From the NCBI GenBank assembly GCA_016584305.1, contig JACEEZ010011094.1:153795-217794 (forward strand): DNA of 64,000 bases. Direction: 5' to 3'. The notes under the pieces are model-generated. The model searched no databases and was not told the origin of the DNA. It was given only the letters and a program-made list of their open reading frames with translations. This DNA is from Chionoecetes opilio. Lineage: Eukaryota > Arthropoda > Malacostraca > Decapoda > Majidae. Within the stretch, counting starts at the first letter, position 1. Every line of letters starts with the position of its first letter. Both the position numbers and the translations under genes were made by a program. This document shows, piece after piece, positions 1-10,405 of this stretch.

Positions 1-783
1 GGGAGATTTCAATGATAAGTCTGCAGCACCCCCTCAACTCCCGTAAGTACCTCCCCGGGAGTATTTCACCATGGCGGCAGGTGTCTGACTGCCTACTCCC
101 TAAAGTGTAGTTTATTTATCTACATTTCTGGCGCCTGTTACATCCTTGGGGGATGGCCGCAACAATCTCCTTTTATTCCTATCCTTACATTCCCTCCTTG
201 CATGCTCTAACCCTCTCATTCTCCACTCACCTATTTCTTCCAATTTCATGTAGTACAATGTTACTTTTCACCAGTCTTTTTGAGTCTGAAAACTCTACCC
301 AGGCTACCGACCAACCTATGTGAGTAGAGAAAGTTCAAGGGTTTTGCTGAGTCACTACGCGCGTTGCCTCGGACCCAGGTTTTCGTGAGCAAATGGAACG
401 CCTGAATTCTTGGGTTCCGTGAACTGGTTCTTGAAATGTCGCAAATGGAAGAGGCCTATACGGTTTGCAATTTCACTACTCGTTTTTTTTCGCGCGGCGA
501 CAACGGCGGCAAGACACTCAGAGCATAAACACTAGCTGGCGATCTTAGTGTAGCCTGTTATCAACGTCGCCACTCGGTTGATATATTTGTAATTTATTCA
601 TTTATAGCCATACTATGACACAGATGAAGACACAAAATGACAGACTCTCCAGATAGCCCCTTCTAACTTTCCTGAAATCATGGATGTAGAAATGTAAGTA
701 TGAACGCCACCAAATGTCTGTACATCGAAAAATACGTTGTCCTGGCGACTTTAGTGTTATCTACGGTACATTGTTTGCCCATT
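1..783. repeat. MITE-rich repeat flank, no gene
   Basis: No protein-coding signal is seen. From about 530 the sequence matches, in inverse orientation, the segments near 45383-45640 and 61424-61640. It ends at 766 with GTGTTATCTACGGT, the terminal motif of the CCGTAGATAACAC MITE family found elsewhere in the window. The part before 530 contains a stretch (about 340-460) that resembles 19880-19960. This is dispersed repeat DNA. Confidence 0.6.
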
Positions 784-882
784 GTTTTACAGGGACCAGC
801 ACGTGTACGTAGGTCTCATAGCCTCTTGTAGCTTCCTTATGTTCTTATGTTCGATAGAGGGGGCATCTTACCTACCCTTCCC
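784..882 (+). mobile_element. LINE 3'-tail fragment (CR1-like)
   Basis: The stretch with TCTTGTAGCTTCCTTATG and TTCTTATG repeats is the same tail that ends the recognisable LINE 3' end at 12790-13160. It also occurs near 9560-9605, 45300-45370 (inverse) and 61340 (inverse). Only the extreme 3' end is present here. Its assignment rests on similarity to the 12790-13160 copy. Confidence 0.5.
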
Positions 883-1094
883 CTAACCCCTTCACACCCA
901 GATCTTACTTTTGCTATAAAAAATTGTATGTTGTTAGACATAAAATTACAAAAAGTAACTGAATATAGCAAACTAGTTAGTGGACAAGGATACTAAACAG
1001 GTCATATCTATAAAATATTGCTTAAATTCACTAAAAATTGTCTAATGGTACCCAAATTACAATGGAAATTACGTTCTGGGTCTCAAAGGGTTAA
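883..1094. repeat. piggyBac-like MITE, copy 1
   Basis: A ~205-bp element with imperfect terminal inverted repeats: CCCCTTCACACCCAGA at the left and TCTGGGTCTCAAAGGG at the right. TTAA follows the right end (1091-1094) and a mutated CTAA precedes the left end. At least eleven more copies, whole or interrupted, occur in the window, several with intact TTAA at both ends (for example 9071-9286). TTAA target duplication plus CCC termini is the rule for piggyBac-type elements. No coding capacity is present. Confidence 0.7.
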
Positions 1095-1472
1095 TAGTTT
1101 TTTTTATATATGGGTAGCTATCAATAATGAGGCTGACGTTATTGACATCACTATATAATCCACACTTCCTCTGTTATTCCCCCTCCTCCCCCTCTTCCTC
1201 TTCCTCCTCCTCCACCACCTCCTCCTCCTCCTCCTCCTCCTCTTCCTCCTCCACCACCACCTCCTCCTCCTCCTCCTCCACTATCACCTCCTCCTCCTTC
1301 TCCTTTCCCACTTTCTATGTTATTTTCCAGAGAGAGAGAAAGGGAATCTCAGGTGTAATCTTCCTTCCATTCTTCCAATAATCGTCACTTTTTTATCATA
1401 CATGACTGCTTATAATAGTGACGCGAGTTGCTACTTATAATTTTGTCTTTTTGGCGAGTGTTCAGCTTAACC

Positions 1473-2238
1473 GGATCACCTGAAGATCCGTCACCCCAGA
1501 GTTTGGCAGGGTGACGGATCTTCAGGTGGGATATCCTGGGGTGACGGTTCTTCAGGTGGCAACACCTGGGGTGACAGTTCTTCAGGTGGGGTCAAGACCT
1601 GACCTGACTTTACGTTCCAAATGAGGTCAGGTCAAATGGGTAAAAGGGAGGAGTCAGGACCCTCCAGTCAGGTAAGAGGACTATATAAATGTAAGTGGGC
1701 TAAAAAAAAGATTAAGTCATAGGAGTCAGTGGACCATGGCACGCAATACCTTCCAAACTATAGCGTCCTACCACTGTTGTGTGATGATTCCACTATAGTT
1801 ATTTGGTGGCTTCAACAAAACAGACTTTTAAAGCGTGAAGTTAAGTGTGATACTTGTGATAACTGGATGAATTGGACAAAATACTCCATATCGAAGGATG
1901 GTTTTCTGTGGAAATGCCAAACAAAAGACTCCCTGAAGTATATATAAATCCACGAAATAAATGTACTGTATTTTGGAATTCTGAGTAAATAAGTATAATG
2001 TATTTTGTACTTTGGAACACTGTATATTACTCTTAATTTTTTCTTTAAACTTTCACAAAAAGATGCATAACACAAAGGAATATATTTGTTATCCTAATTT
2101 TATATATTACATTCACTGTGGGCTGGGGTGACGGATCTTCAGGTGGGATATCCTGGGGTGACGGTTCTTCAGTTGGGATATCCTGGGGTGACTGATCTTC
2201 AGGTGGACATTCTGGGGTTACGAATCTTCAGGTGATCC
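1473..2238 (+). mobile_element. Merlin-like DNA transposon relic, 8-bp TSD
   Basis: A 766-bp insertion in composite copy A. It has inverted termini GGATCACCTGAAGAT / ATCTTCAGGTGATCC and a perfect 8-bp target duplication GCTTAACC (1465-1472 and 2239-2246). Copy B near 6945 shows the uninserted arrangement. The motif GGGTGACGGTTCTTCAGGTG and variants are repeated about three times next to each end, as expected of transposase-binding subterminal repeats. The only coding remnant (1729-1947) resembles the N-terminal zinc ribbon of IS1016/Merlin transposases. The 8-bp TSD fits Merlin; hAT or P elements also make 8-bp TSDs, but the zinc ribbon favours Merlin. Confidence 0.7.
1729..1947 (+). pseudogene. 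Truncated Merlin-type transposase N-terminus
   Basis: A 72-codon ORF inside the 766-bp element. What is seen: a helix-like stretch with WWLQQNRLL, then CDTC, a Met-containing linker, DGFLWKC near the end, and a stop. Merlin/IS1595-type transposases start with 'FL..GLL....C..C...M......DG..WRC....C' before the catalytic DDE domain, and this order matches. The last expected cysteine and the whole catalytic domain are missing, so it cannot transpose alone. It could be a remnant frozen in a non-autonomous derivative. The ATG at 1729 may not be the original start, because the reading frame is short. Confidence 0.6.
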
Positions 2239-2240
2239 GC

Positions 2241-2706
2241 TTAACCCCTTGAGACCCAGTACGTAATTTCCATTGTAATTTGAGTACCATTAGGCGCTGT
2301 TTAGTGAATATAAGCAATATTTTATAGATATGACCTGTTTACCGTAGATAACACTATAGTCGCCAGTCACTTGCCACTGTACTAATGTCGCCAGGCACAA
2401 CATATGAATTTTAGCATCACTACAGAATTTTACGTGCCACTGAAGACATGTAGTGTGATGTACATAATATAAACTACTGTGCATGTCTCTTCAGTGGCAC
2501 ATACAAGTCTGTAGTAATGCTAAAATTCGTAATATATTGTACCTGGCGACACTAGTGCAGTGGCGAGTGACTGGCGACTAGTGTTATCTACAGTAGTAGC
2601 CTTGTCTACTAACTAATTTGGTATATTCAGCTACTTTTAGTAATTTTATGGCTAACAACAGACTATTTTATATAGCCAAGGAAAGATCTGGGCGTGAAGG
2701 GGTTAA
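2241..2706. repeat. piggyBac-like MITE with nested foldback MITE
   Basis: TTAA (2241-2244) CCCCTTGAGACCCAG ... CTGGGCGTGAAGGGG TTAA (2703-2706). The host MITE is split at its TA by a 252-bp palindromic element (2342-2593) starting CCGTAGATAACAC and ending GTTATCTACAG. TA is duplicated on both sides (2340-2341, 2594-2595). Unsplit copies, such as 9603-9811, read ...CCTGTTTAGTATCC... across the same point, which gives a direct empty-site comparison. A TA duplication fits Tc1/mariner-type MITEs. The two arms of the inner element pair over almost their full length. Confidence 0.75.
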
Positions 2707-3007
2707 GAGTTATTCATAATTCATTCAGCCACGGTCTTACTCACGCGAGCTGATCTCCATATTCTCAATGAACATGGTAAAAAATCTTGTTTCTATTCTC
2801 TGCTACCCGTATGTCTAGCTCTTTACTGTCTGTCTACCCATCCATCCATCCCTCCATCTATCTGTCTATCTATCAGTTTTTAATCCACTCTTCTTACTGT
2901 GACTCACCTTTCATACTGTCCTTCCATGGCTTACCGCCGCTTTTATATTAGATACAATGTTTATATGTGGCCTGTGTCTCCTTGCTGCACGTCAAAATTG
3001 TGTGTTG

Positions 3008-3275
3008 GGGGTTGTGGTTAATGTGGTGGAGGCTGTGGTTAATGTGGTAGGGTGTGTAGTTAATGTGGTAGAATGTGTGGTGGGGTTTGTGGTTAATGTG
3101 GTAGTGTGTGGTGGGGGCTGTGGTTAATGTGGTAGGGTGTGTGGTGGAGTTTGTGGTTAATGTGGTAGGGTGTGTGGTGGGGGCTGTGGTTAATGTGGTA
3201 GGGTGTGTGGTGGGGGCTGTGGTTAATGTGGTGGGGGCTGTGGTTAATGTTGGGGCTGTGGTAGTGTGGTTGTGG
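3008..3275 (+). repeat. GTGGTTAATGTGGTAGGG minisatellite
   Basis: Tandem, partly degenerate 18-33-bp units built from GTGGTTAATGTGGT and GGGTGTGTGGTGGGGGCT. The same array appears at 7720-8030 (direct), 36670-36890 and 59110-59680 (inverse), with different unit numbers, and a shorter related array lies at 15640-15765. Long Val-Val-Asn-Val ORFs across it are translations of the repeat. Confidence 0.9.
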
Positions 3276-3920
3276 TGGGGGTTGCCGGGTGTCTGTGTGG
3301 AGGGTTTATGGAACTGTCGTCGATGGGAATTCTCGCCGAAACACCAACCTAGAACTCTCGCCGACGTTGAAATGTTAACCTAACCTGGACATTGGTACCT
3401 AACTTAACCTAACTGATCAAGCTATTGCTGGTATTTCATCCCTGAATACAGAAACACGGGTAAATCCTGATTGAATGTAGCCTATATATTGGGTGCTGTA
3501 ATATCAAGAATTGGAACACTCGATGACGGCGGCGAGTGTTCCGATCGGCGACAGCTTCAGGTACCGTGTGGAGAGGTATTTGGGGTGCGCCTTATTGACT
3601 TCTGATTGACTCCTATACTCCTATGTTTGTTTGGTTACAGGGAGTTTTGTACACAAGTTAATTCGTACCCAGGTTTTGTTAGTTGTTTCGTACACTGATT
3701 TTGAGTTTGTTCGTACATATCTGGTGTCGAATCGTACCTTTGGTAATCAAGTTCAACTCTGAGCTGAGTGTACGATGAAACTATGGTTTCATATAGACTA
3801 CGAAACAACTTTTTTGTGTACGAATCTACTGGTGTACGAAACAACTGGTGTACGAACTGACGGCATCCGTTTGTTTTCACTGGTTATTGTTTTGAAGGAG
3901 TGGGGATTCTGGTTATTATG

Positions 3921-4262
3921 GTGGAAGAGAGAAAGAGAGAGAGAGTGTGTGTGTGTCATTCATTCACCCACGGTCTTGTCCACGGCGGCACTCCACGCAA
4001 GTTGAACTCGCGATCGCCAGTTTTACCCTCCCCAAATATCCTTAGCCCTCCCAGTGCGAGATTGGAGCTGATTATTACCGATCTGTGGGCAATGCTGGGA
4101 CCTCACACACCACACACCCCCATCCACTTGCTCAAGGGGGACAGTAACCGCCCGCATTTGTCAGTGAAAAATCCACGGAAGCGAGTGTGGATCGAACGCC
4201 CGACCACCCAATGGCAAGACTAGAAGCTCTTAACGATTAGATGATGCAGGCGGTGTGTGTGT
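3921..4262 (-). repeat. tRNA-derived SINE (composite copy A)
   Basis: Read on the minus strand from about 4250, the sequence has a tRNA-like head: an A-box-like stretch around the ATCTAATCGTTAAGAGC segment and a B-box-like GGGCGTTCGATCC, about 40 bases apart. A body follows, ending in a GT/GA microsatellite tail at 3922-3955. The same unit occurs at about 8655-8985 (minus), 29838-30250 (plus) and 58095-58470 (plus). It is not a functional tRNA because no cloverleaf closes. I infer a SINE from head, body and simple-repeat tail. Confidence 0.55.
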
Positions 4263-4680
4263 GTGTGTTATTCACCTTGGTCTTAACCAAGCACTGGACT
4301 CGTGATAGCCAGCCATCACCCTCCCCGTAGGCTTTATGCGGGGTTCAGACTACACGTAATTGCTACGTCCGTCTTGCCAACGTGACGTCATCGTGACGTC
4401 ACTTCCTGCTTGTGTGACCTTGAAAGACTTGCGTCTCGAGGCAAAAGAATTGGAGCCTCCAGATCTTTTGGCGGGCTGCGTGAGCGGTGGTGCCACAATC
4501 TATAGAACATTATACGTAACTAAGTTTTGCAATATCAAAATAATGCTGTTTCCAAGGTCTGATTTAAAATATATTATTATCGGATTCTGGAAGACATATT
4601 AGTATGAAGACATACATGTTGTGAAAATTTGTCTGGAGATGCAAAAATAATTACGACCTTCAATAGCCTTTGGATGTACG

Positions 4681-4681
4681 N
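4681..4681. other. Single ambiguous base, assembly join
   Basis: One N interrupts the sequence. To its left is unassigned sequence (4340-4680) with nothing recognisable except a TGACGTCA-type palindrome near 4382-4400. To its right starts a LINE relic. The two sides may not be adjacent in the genome. Confidence 0.8.
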
Positions 4682-4899
4682 TGGCTCCTTCCCTCCACAC
4701 TCTGAAAAACTCCTCCGAGTCCCTTTGGGCCCCTGGTTTCCCCACGCCGTTTGCTCAAAAAAAGGGGGAACCCTATTAGGATACCATTTTAACAAGTTGG
4801 CGCTAAAGGAACTATGCAGGTATAGGCTCGATTCATTCTCACGGTGCAATCGCTGATTTACACGTAATCACCCAGCGATACCCCATGTTCTGCGAAGAC

Positions 4900-5720
4900 A
4901 CTTTTACCAAAGGCATTGATTCGTCTCTTCAAGTCCTATTTATGTTCCATTATCTCCAACCATAAGAGTAAGACAGGGATCACAAGCGATTTGAAGATCC
5001 GGATCTTTGTCCTCTGCACAGATATACCGGACAATCCCAAATCTCCCGCTGAGCGAGTCCAAACACCGTGGGCTATGCCATATCCGCCGTAAGACTTCTT
5101 GACGTGACCCGCCGTCATTATGGATGCGCTACAAGGTATGTAAAACTTTCCAAACTAAATGTCCTCGCCACAGACTTTACAGACTGTACGGGCTTCATCT
5201 AGTAAGTCTCCAAACACCTGGACCTTTTCTGAGCAGGAACCTCAAGCCCCAAAGGCTTTCCCTCCTCGTGCAGCGCCTTGAGAGCCATATCCGGACCTCC
5301 ACGAATCAGCAAAGATTTACCGGCATTCATCGGCAAAAAACAGATCAGTGATCTTGGTGTTGCCGACGGATGCTCCACAATCATTTTTGATCTAAAACCT
5401 TGGCCAATACCCAGTCCTGCAACTTGAAAAGTGATGGGGCGAAGGACGCACCCTTGCCTCACCGCTGTATTCACGGGAAGAAGCGGGATACACCTGGCCC
5501 CCACACTTCAACAGCCTCTCTCCCAGAATACAGACCAGTTATCAAACCATATCCCTTGCAGGAATCCCTCGAGTCGCAGAAGATCCTAAAGTGACTCAAG
5601 ATGAAACTGAATTCAAATGCCTTCTTGAATCAACAATAAGCTGCAAGCATCCCCGGGTCCGAAACTCTCGTCGGCGTTCCACCAGGATCTTTCGAAGCGC
5701 TATGGATGACGGTCGTTGTT
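4900..5720 (-). pseudogene. RTE-type LINE reverse transcriptase relic
   Basis: A degraded minus-strand reverse-transcriptase fragment. What is seen, 5' to 3': a phrase like VNTAVRQGCVL near 5430-5470 (the conserved G-V-R-Q-G-C-V-L box of RTE-like reverse transcriptases), ALKALHEEGKPLGLEV near 5240-5285, then TKIRIFKSLVIPVLL near 4955-5000, which in intact relatives precedes a Tyr-Gly-x-Glu-x-Trp motif. The catalytic F-A-D-D box is replaced by a divergent stretch, and several frame changes separate the pieces. It is a dead fragment. Confidence 0.65.
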
Positions 5721-5959
5721 TTGAACTTATAACCTAGTCTAGGGCGATGAAACACCATAAGTTGCGGAGTGTATCTGGATGCTTCTACCAGATGACATGC
5801 GAATCCGTGTCAGCATTAGATGGGCAAGCACCTTTGCCTTGGTACTGCTGGAGCATGTAATACCGCGTAAAATTTGTTGGGCAGTCCTGACGTCCCCTTT
5901 CCCTTTCAGTATAGGGACGACCGACCCCTTTTCCAGTCAGTATGGTAATCAAACTATGT

Positions 5960-8651
5960 TGTGAGCCATAAATGTACAAAGAGTAACTGAATATCCGCAA
6001 ACTATTAGTGGACAGGTGCATAAGACGGTCATATCGATAAAATATTGCTTAAATTCACTAAAATGTCTAATGCTTAACAAATTACATATAATTACGTTTC
6101 TGGTCTCAAAGGGTTGAAATTTTTTTTGATATATGGGTAGCTATCAATAATGAGGCTGCCGTTATTGATCTCACTATATAATCCACACTTCCTATGCTAA
6201 TTCCTCTACTCCTCTTCCTCCTCCTCAACCACCACCGATCAGGCTCTCTCCTGTCCGCCAGCTTCTCTCTTCTTCTTTTCCACTTCTTTTGTCCACCTGC
6301 CGTCGCTCCTCCTCCTGCTATGCTCACACCACCTTTCAGTCCTCGCTTCCTCCTCCTCACTCCTCCTCCTCCATCCTCCTCCTCCATCTCTCCTCCTCCT
6401 CCACACACAGTCCCACCACCACCACCTCCTCCTCCTCCATACACACAACCACCACCCCACCACCACTACTACCACACCTCTCCTCCACCACCACCAACCT
6501 CCACTCTCCTCCTCCTCCCCTCCTCCTCCTCCTCCTCTCCTCTCACATTCTCTTCTGCTTTCTTCTTCTTCTTCTTGTCCACCTCCACCCCCACCACCAC
6601 CACCACTCATCACCACCACCACCACCACCCACCTTCCTCCTCCTCCTCCTCCTCCTCCTCCTCTCACCACCACCACCACCACCACCACCTCCTCCTCCTT
6701 TGCTATGCCAAAGTGTTTCCTTCCTTTCTTCCTTTCTTCATCAATGTTTCCTTTCACTCCTTTCTTCTTCCTCCTCCTCCTCCTTTCCCACTTTCTATGT
6801 TATTTTCGAGAGAGAGAGAAAGGGAATCTCAGGTGTAATCTTCCTCCCATTCTTCCAATAATCATCACTTTTTTATCATACATGACTGCTTATAATAGTG
6901 ACTCGAGTTGCTACTTATAATTTTGTCTTATTGGCGAGTATTCAGCTAAACCCCTTGAGACCCAGAACGTAATTTCCATTGTAATTTGGGTACCATTAGA
7001 CGCTGTTTAGTGAATATAAACAATATTTTTTAGATATGACCTGTTTATCGTAAATAACAGTATAGTCGCCAGCCACTTGTCACTGCACTAATGTCGCCAG
7101 GCACAATATATTATAAATTTTAGCATCACTACAGAATTTTATGTGCCACTGAAGACATGTATACGTAGTGTGATGTACATAATATAAACTATTGTGCATG
7201 CGTCTTCAGTGGCACATACAAGTCTGTAGTAATGCTAAATTTCGTAATATATGGTGCCTGGCGACATTAGTGCAGTGGCGAGTGACTGGTGACTAGTGTT
7301 ATCTACAGTAGCATCCTTGTCTACTAACTAAATTGGTATATTCAGTTACTTTTTGTAATTTTATGGCTAACAACAGACGATTTTATATAGCCAAGGAAAG
7401 ATCTGGGCGTGAAGGGGTTAAGAGTTATTCATAATTCATTCAGCCACGGTCTTACTCACGCGAGCTGATCTCCATATTCTCAATGAACATGGTAAAAAAT
7501 CTTGTTTCTATTCTCTGCTACACGTATGTCTAGCTCTTTACTGTCTGTCTACCCATCCATCCATCCCTCCATCTATCTGTCTATCTATCAGTTTTTAATC
7601 CACTCTTCTTACTGTAACTCACCTTTCATACGGGTCGCTTCACTGCTTACCGCCGCTTTTATATTAGATACAATGATTATATGTGGCCTGTGTCTCCTTG
7701 CTGCACGTCAAAATTGTGTGTTGGGGGTTGTGGTTAATGTGGTGGAGGCTGTGGTTAATGTGGTAGGGTGTGTGGTTAATGTGGTAGAGTGTGGTGGGGG
7801 CTGTGGTTAATGTGGTGGGGGCTGTGGTTAATGTGATAGGGTGTGTGGTTAATGTGGTAGGTTGTGTGGTGGGGTTTGTGGTAGTGTGTGGTGGGGGCTG
7901 TGGTTAATGTGGTAGGGTGTGTGGTGGGTGTTGTGGTTAATGTGGTAGTGTGTGGTGGGGTTTGTGGTTAATGTGGTAGTGTGTGGTGGTGGCTGTGGTT
8001 AATGTGGTAGGGTGTGTGGTGGGGGTTGCCGGTTGTCTGTGTGGAGGGTTTATGGAACTGTCGTCGATGGGAATTCTCGCCGAAATACCAACCTAGAACT
8101 CTCGCCGACGTGGAAATGTTAACCTAACCTGGACATTGGTACCTAACTTAACCTAACTGATCAAGCTATTGCTGGTATTTCATCCCTGAATTCAGAAACA
8201 CGGGTAAATCCTGATTGAATGTAGCCTATATATTGGGTCCTGTAATATCAAGAATTGGAACACTCGACGACGGCGGCGAGTGTTCCGATCGGCGACAGTT
8301 CCAGGTACCGTGTGAAGAGGTATTTGAGGTGCGCCTTATTGACTTCTGATTGACTCCTATACTCCTATGTTTGTTTGGTTACAGGGAGTTTCGTACCCAG
8401 GTTTTGTTAGTTATTTCGTACACTGATTTTGAGTTTTTTTCGTACATACCTTGTGTCGAATCGTACCTCTAGTAATCAAGTTCAACTCTGAGCTGAGTGT
8501 ACGAAACGACTATGGTTTCATATAGACTACGAAACAACTTTTTTGTGTACGAATCTACTGGTGTACGAAACAACTTGTGTACGAAACTGACGGATCCGTT
8601 TGGTTTTCACTGGTTATTGTTTTTAAGGAGTGGGAATTCTGGTTATTATGG

Positions 8652-8701
<50 letters not shown>

Positions 8702-9070
8702 TCATTCATTCACCCACGGTCTTGTCCACGCAAGTTGAACTCGCGATCGCCAGTTTCACCCTTCCCAAATATCCTTAACCCTCCCAGTGCGAGCTTGGAG
8801 CTGATTATTACCGATCTGTGGACAATGCTGGGACCTCACACACGACACACACCCATCCACTTGCTCAAGGGGGACAGTAACTGCCCGCATTTGTCAGTGA
8901 AAAATCTACGGAAGCGAGTGTGGATCGACCGACCACACAATGGCCAGACTAGAAGCTCTTAAAGACTAGATGATGCAGGCGGTGTGTGTGTGTTTGTGTA
9001 TGTGTTATTCACCATGGTCTTAACCAAGCACTGGACTCGTGATCGCCAGCCATCACCCTCCCCGTAGGCC
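5960..9070 (+). repeat. Composite dispersed repeat, copy B
   Basis: Same order of parts as copy A, without the Merlin insertion: degraded TTAA MITE (5960-6116), a much longer CCT/CCA-rich tract (6190-6790), TTAA MITE with foldback MITE (6947-7421), CCAT/CTAT microsatellite, minisatellite (7720-8030), GTACGAAAC motif cluster (8385-8590), 44-bp GA tract (8656-8699), SINE and GT tract. Reading frames of up to 214 codons in the CCT/CCA tract (Pro, His and Ser runs on one strand, Gly/Arg/Glu on the other) are microsatellite translations. Confidence 0.75.
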
Positions 9071-9286
9071 TTAACTCCTTCACACCCAGATCTTTCCTTG
9101 GCTATACAAAATTATATGTTGTCGAGCCATTAAATTACGAAAAGTAACTGAATATACCAAATTAGTTAGTGGACAAGGATACTACAGGTCATAGCTATAA
9201 AATATTGCTTATATTTACTAAAAAAAAAAAAATCTAATGGTAGCAAAATTACAATGGAAATTACGGTCTGGGTCTCAGGGGGTTAA
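9071..9286. repeat. piggyBac-like MITE, intact TTAA ends
   Basis: TTAA (9071-9074) CTCCTTCACACCCAGA ... GTCTGGGTCTCAGGGGG TTAA (9283-9286). This is the cleanest unsplit member of the family. It retains CTTGTAAGCT-free internal sequence that matches the other copies on both sides of the nested foldback insertion, so it defines the empty state. Confidence 0.75.
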
Positions 9287-10180
9287 GCTTACAAGGAAAT
9301 TTATAAGGAAATGCAAAAAAAAATTGAAAAAAAACTTACAAGGAAATACAGGGCTTTCAAGAAGGACATCTGGGTAAAGTTAAATAGTTGCCTTGAATTA
9401 TGTATAAGGTCTGATAAATGGTCTGGTCTGCTCGAAAGCTACTCTAAACGTCACCCTTTTTATTATTATTGTATATTTACGGTGTTTTAAAAGGAGGCTA
9501 GATTTCATGGATGGTGATGAAAGGTGGATGTAGATATTAAGTAACAGGAACTACCACGTGTAAGTCTCCCAGCCTCTTGTAGCTTCCTTATTTTCTGATG
9601 TTCTTAACCCCCTCACGCCCAGAACGTAATTTCCATTGTAATTTGGGTACCATTAGACGATTTTTAATGAATATAAGGAATATTTTACAGATATGACCTG
9701 TTTAGTATCCTTGTCCACTAACTAATTTGGTATATTTAGTGACTTTTCGTAATTTTATGGCTCGACAACAGACGATTTCATATAGCAAAGGAAAGATCTG
9801 GGTGTGAAGGGACATAATTTACCTTTATTCAATCTGACTAAATGAAATGAAATGCATAATTTGTCTGAACGCAAAAGTAGCAGGTGACACCACTTCTTTC
9901 ACTGTTGCCAAGATAAAGAGCTGTAATTAATTTATTGTTACGAATTTTGCAGTAACATTTCTTCACGCACAAGATGAAAGGGGCATGGGGTATTTTGTTC
10001 TGAATTTTTTGATATTTTCAAAATTTAATAGAAAATTTATGGCGGACGATCCTCTAAATGCAGATGTGAGCACTTTTTCTGCTGATGTCCAATAATGAAG
10101 AGACAGAGTAAGGTTTATGTGATATACATATATGTGACCTGCAGAAAATAGGAGTGTAACTTATGCGTGGACAGACTGTT
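9287..10180. other. 3' flank of zinc-finger gene; MITE at 9603-9811
   Basis: No coding signal. A LINE-tail fragment (about 9485-9605) is followed by another TTAA MITE (9603-9811). Sequence at 9290-9450 and 9830-10130 reappears, inverse and heavily degraded, near 56100-56260 and 53640-53900. This shows that it belongs to the duplicated zinc-finger block. Confidence 0.5.
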
Positions 10181-10405
10181 TTTTAAGGCAATCAGCAGAG
10201 AAACCTTTAAAACCCTGGATACATTTATTGAAAGTCACACCTGCACTGCCAACCCAACAACTGCTGGGGCCATTACTCCCTCACAGAACACAAGGGCACG
10301 GCTGCCACCACACATGTAACACACTGCTCACCACCACCCATTGCCACACAGGACACACTCCCACAGGCACGGGTACAACCACACTTGTCCACACAACACA
10401 CCACC

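Larger units (their letters stand above)
884..4335 (+). repeat. Composite dispersed repeat, copy A
   Basis: A mosaic block that recurs in the same order at about 5960-9070 (direct), 57965-61310 (inverse) and, with insertions, 28566-45272 (inverse). Order in this copy: TTAA MITE; CCT-rich microsatellite (1178-1315); TTAA MITE holding a TA-flanked foldback MITE; CTAT/CCAT microsatellite (2825-2880); GTGGTTAATGTGGTAGGG minisatellite (3008-3275); a run of TTCGTAC/GTACGAAAC motifs (3650-3860); GA tract; tRNA-like SINE; GT tract. ORFs in the minisatellite (Val/Gly/Asn-rich) and in the CCT tract (Ser-rich) are repeat translations, not genes. Confidence 0.75.

Noticed and set aside
3108..3383. Val-Val-Asn-Val-rich frames (also at 59014-59343)
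   Set aside because: Translation of the GTGGTTAAT minisatellite.
6194..6861. Pro/His/Ser-rich and Gly/Val/Arg-rich frames up to 214 codons
   Set aside because: Both strands of a CCT/CCA microsatellite; all frames are open for the same reason.
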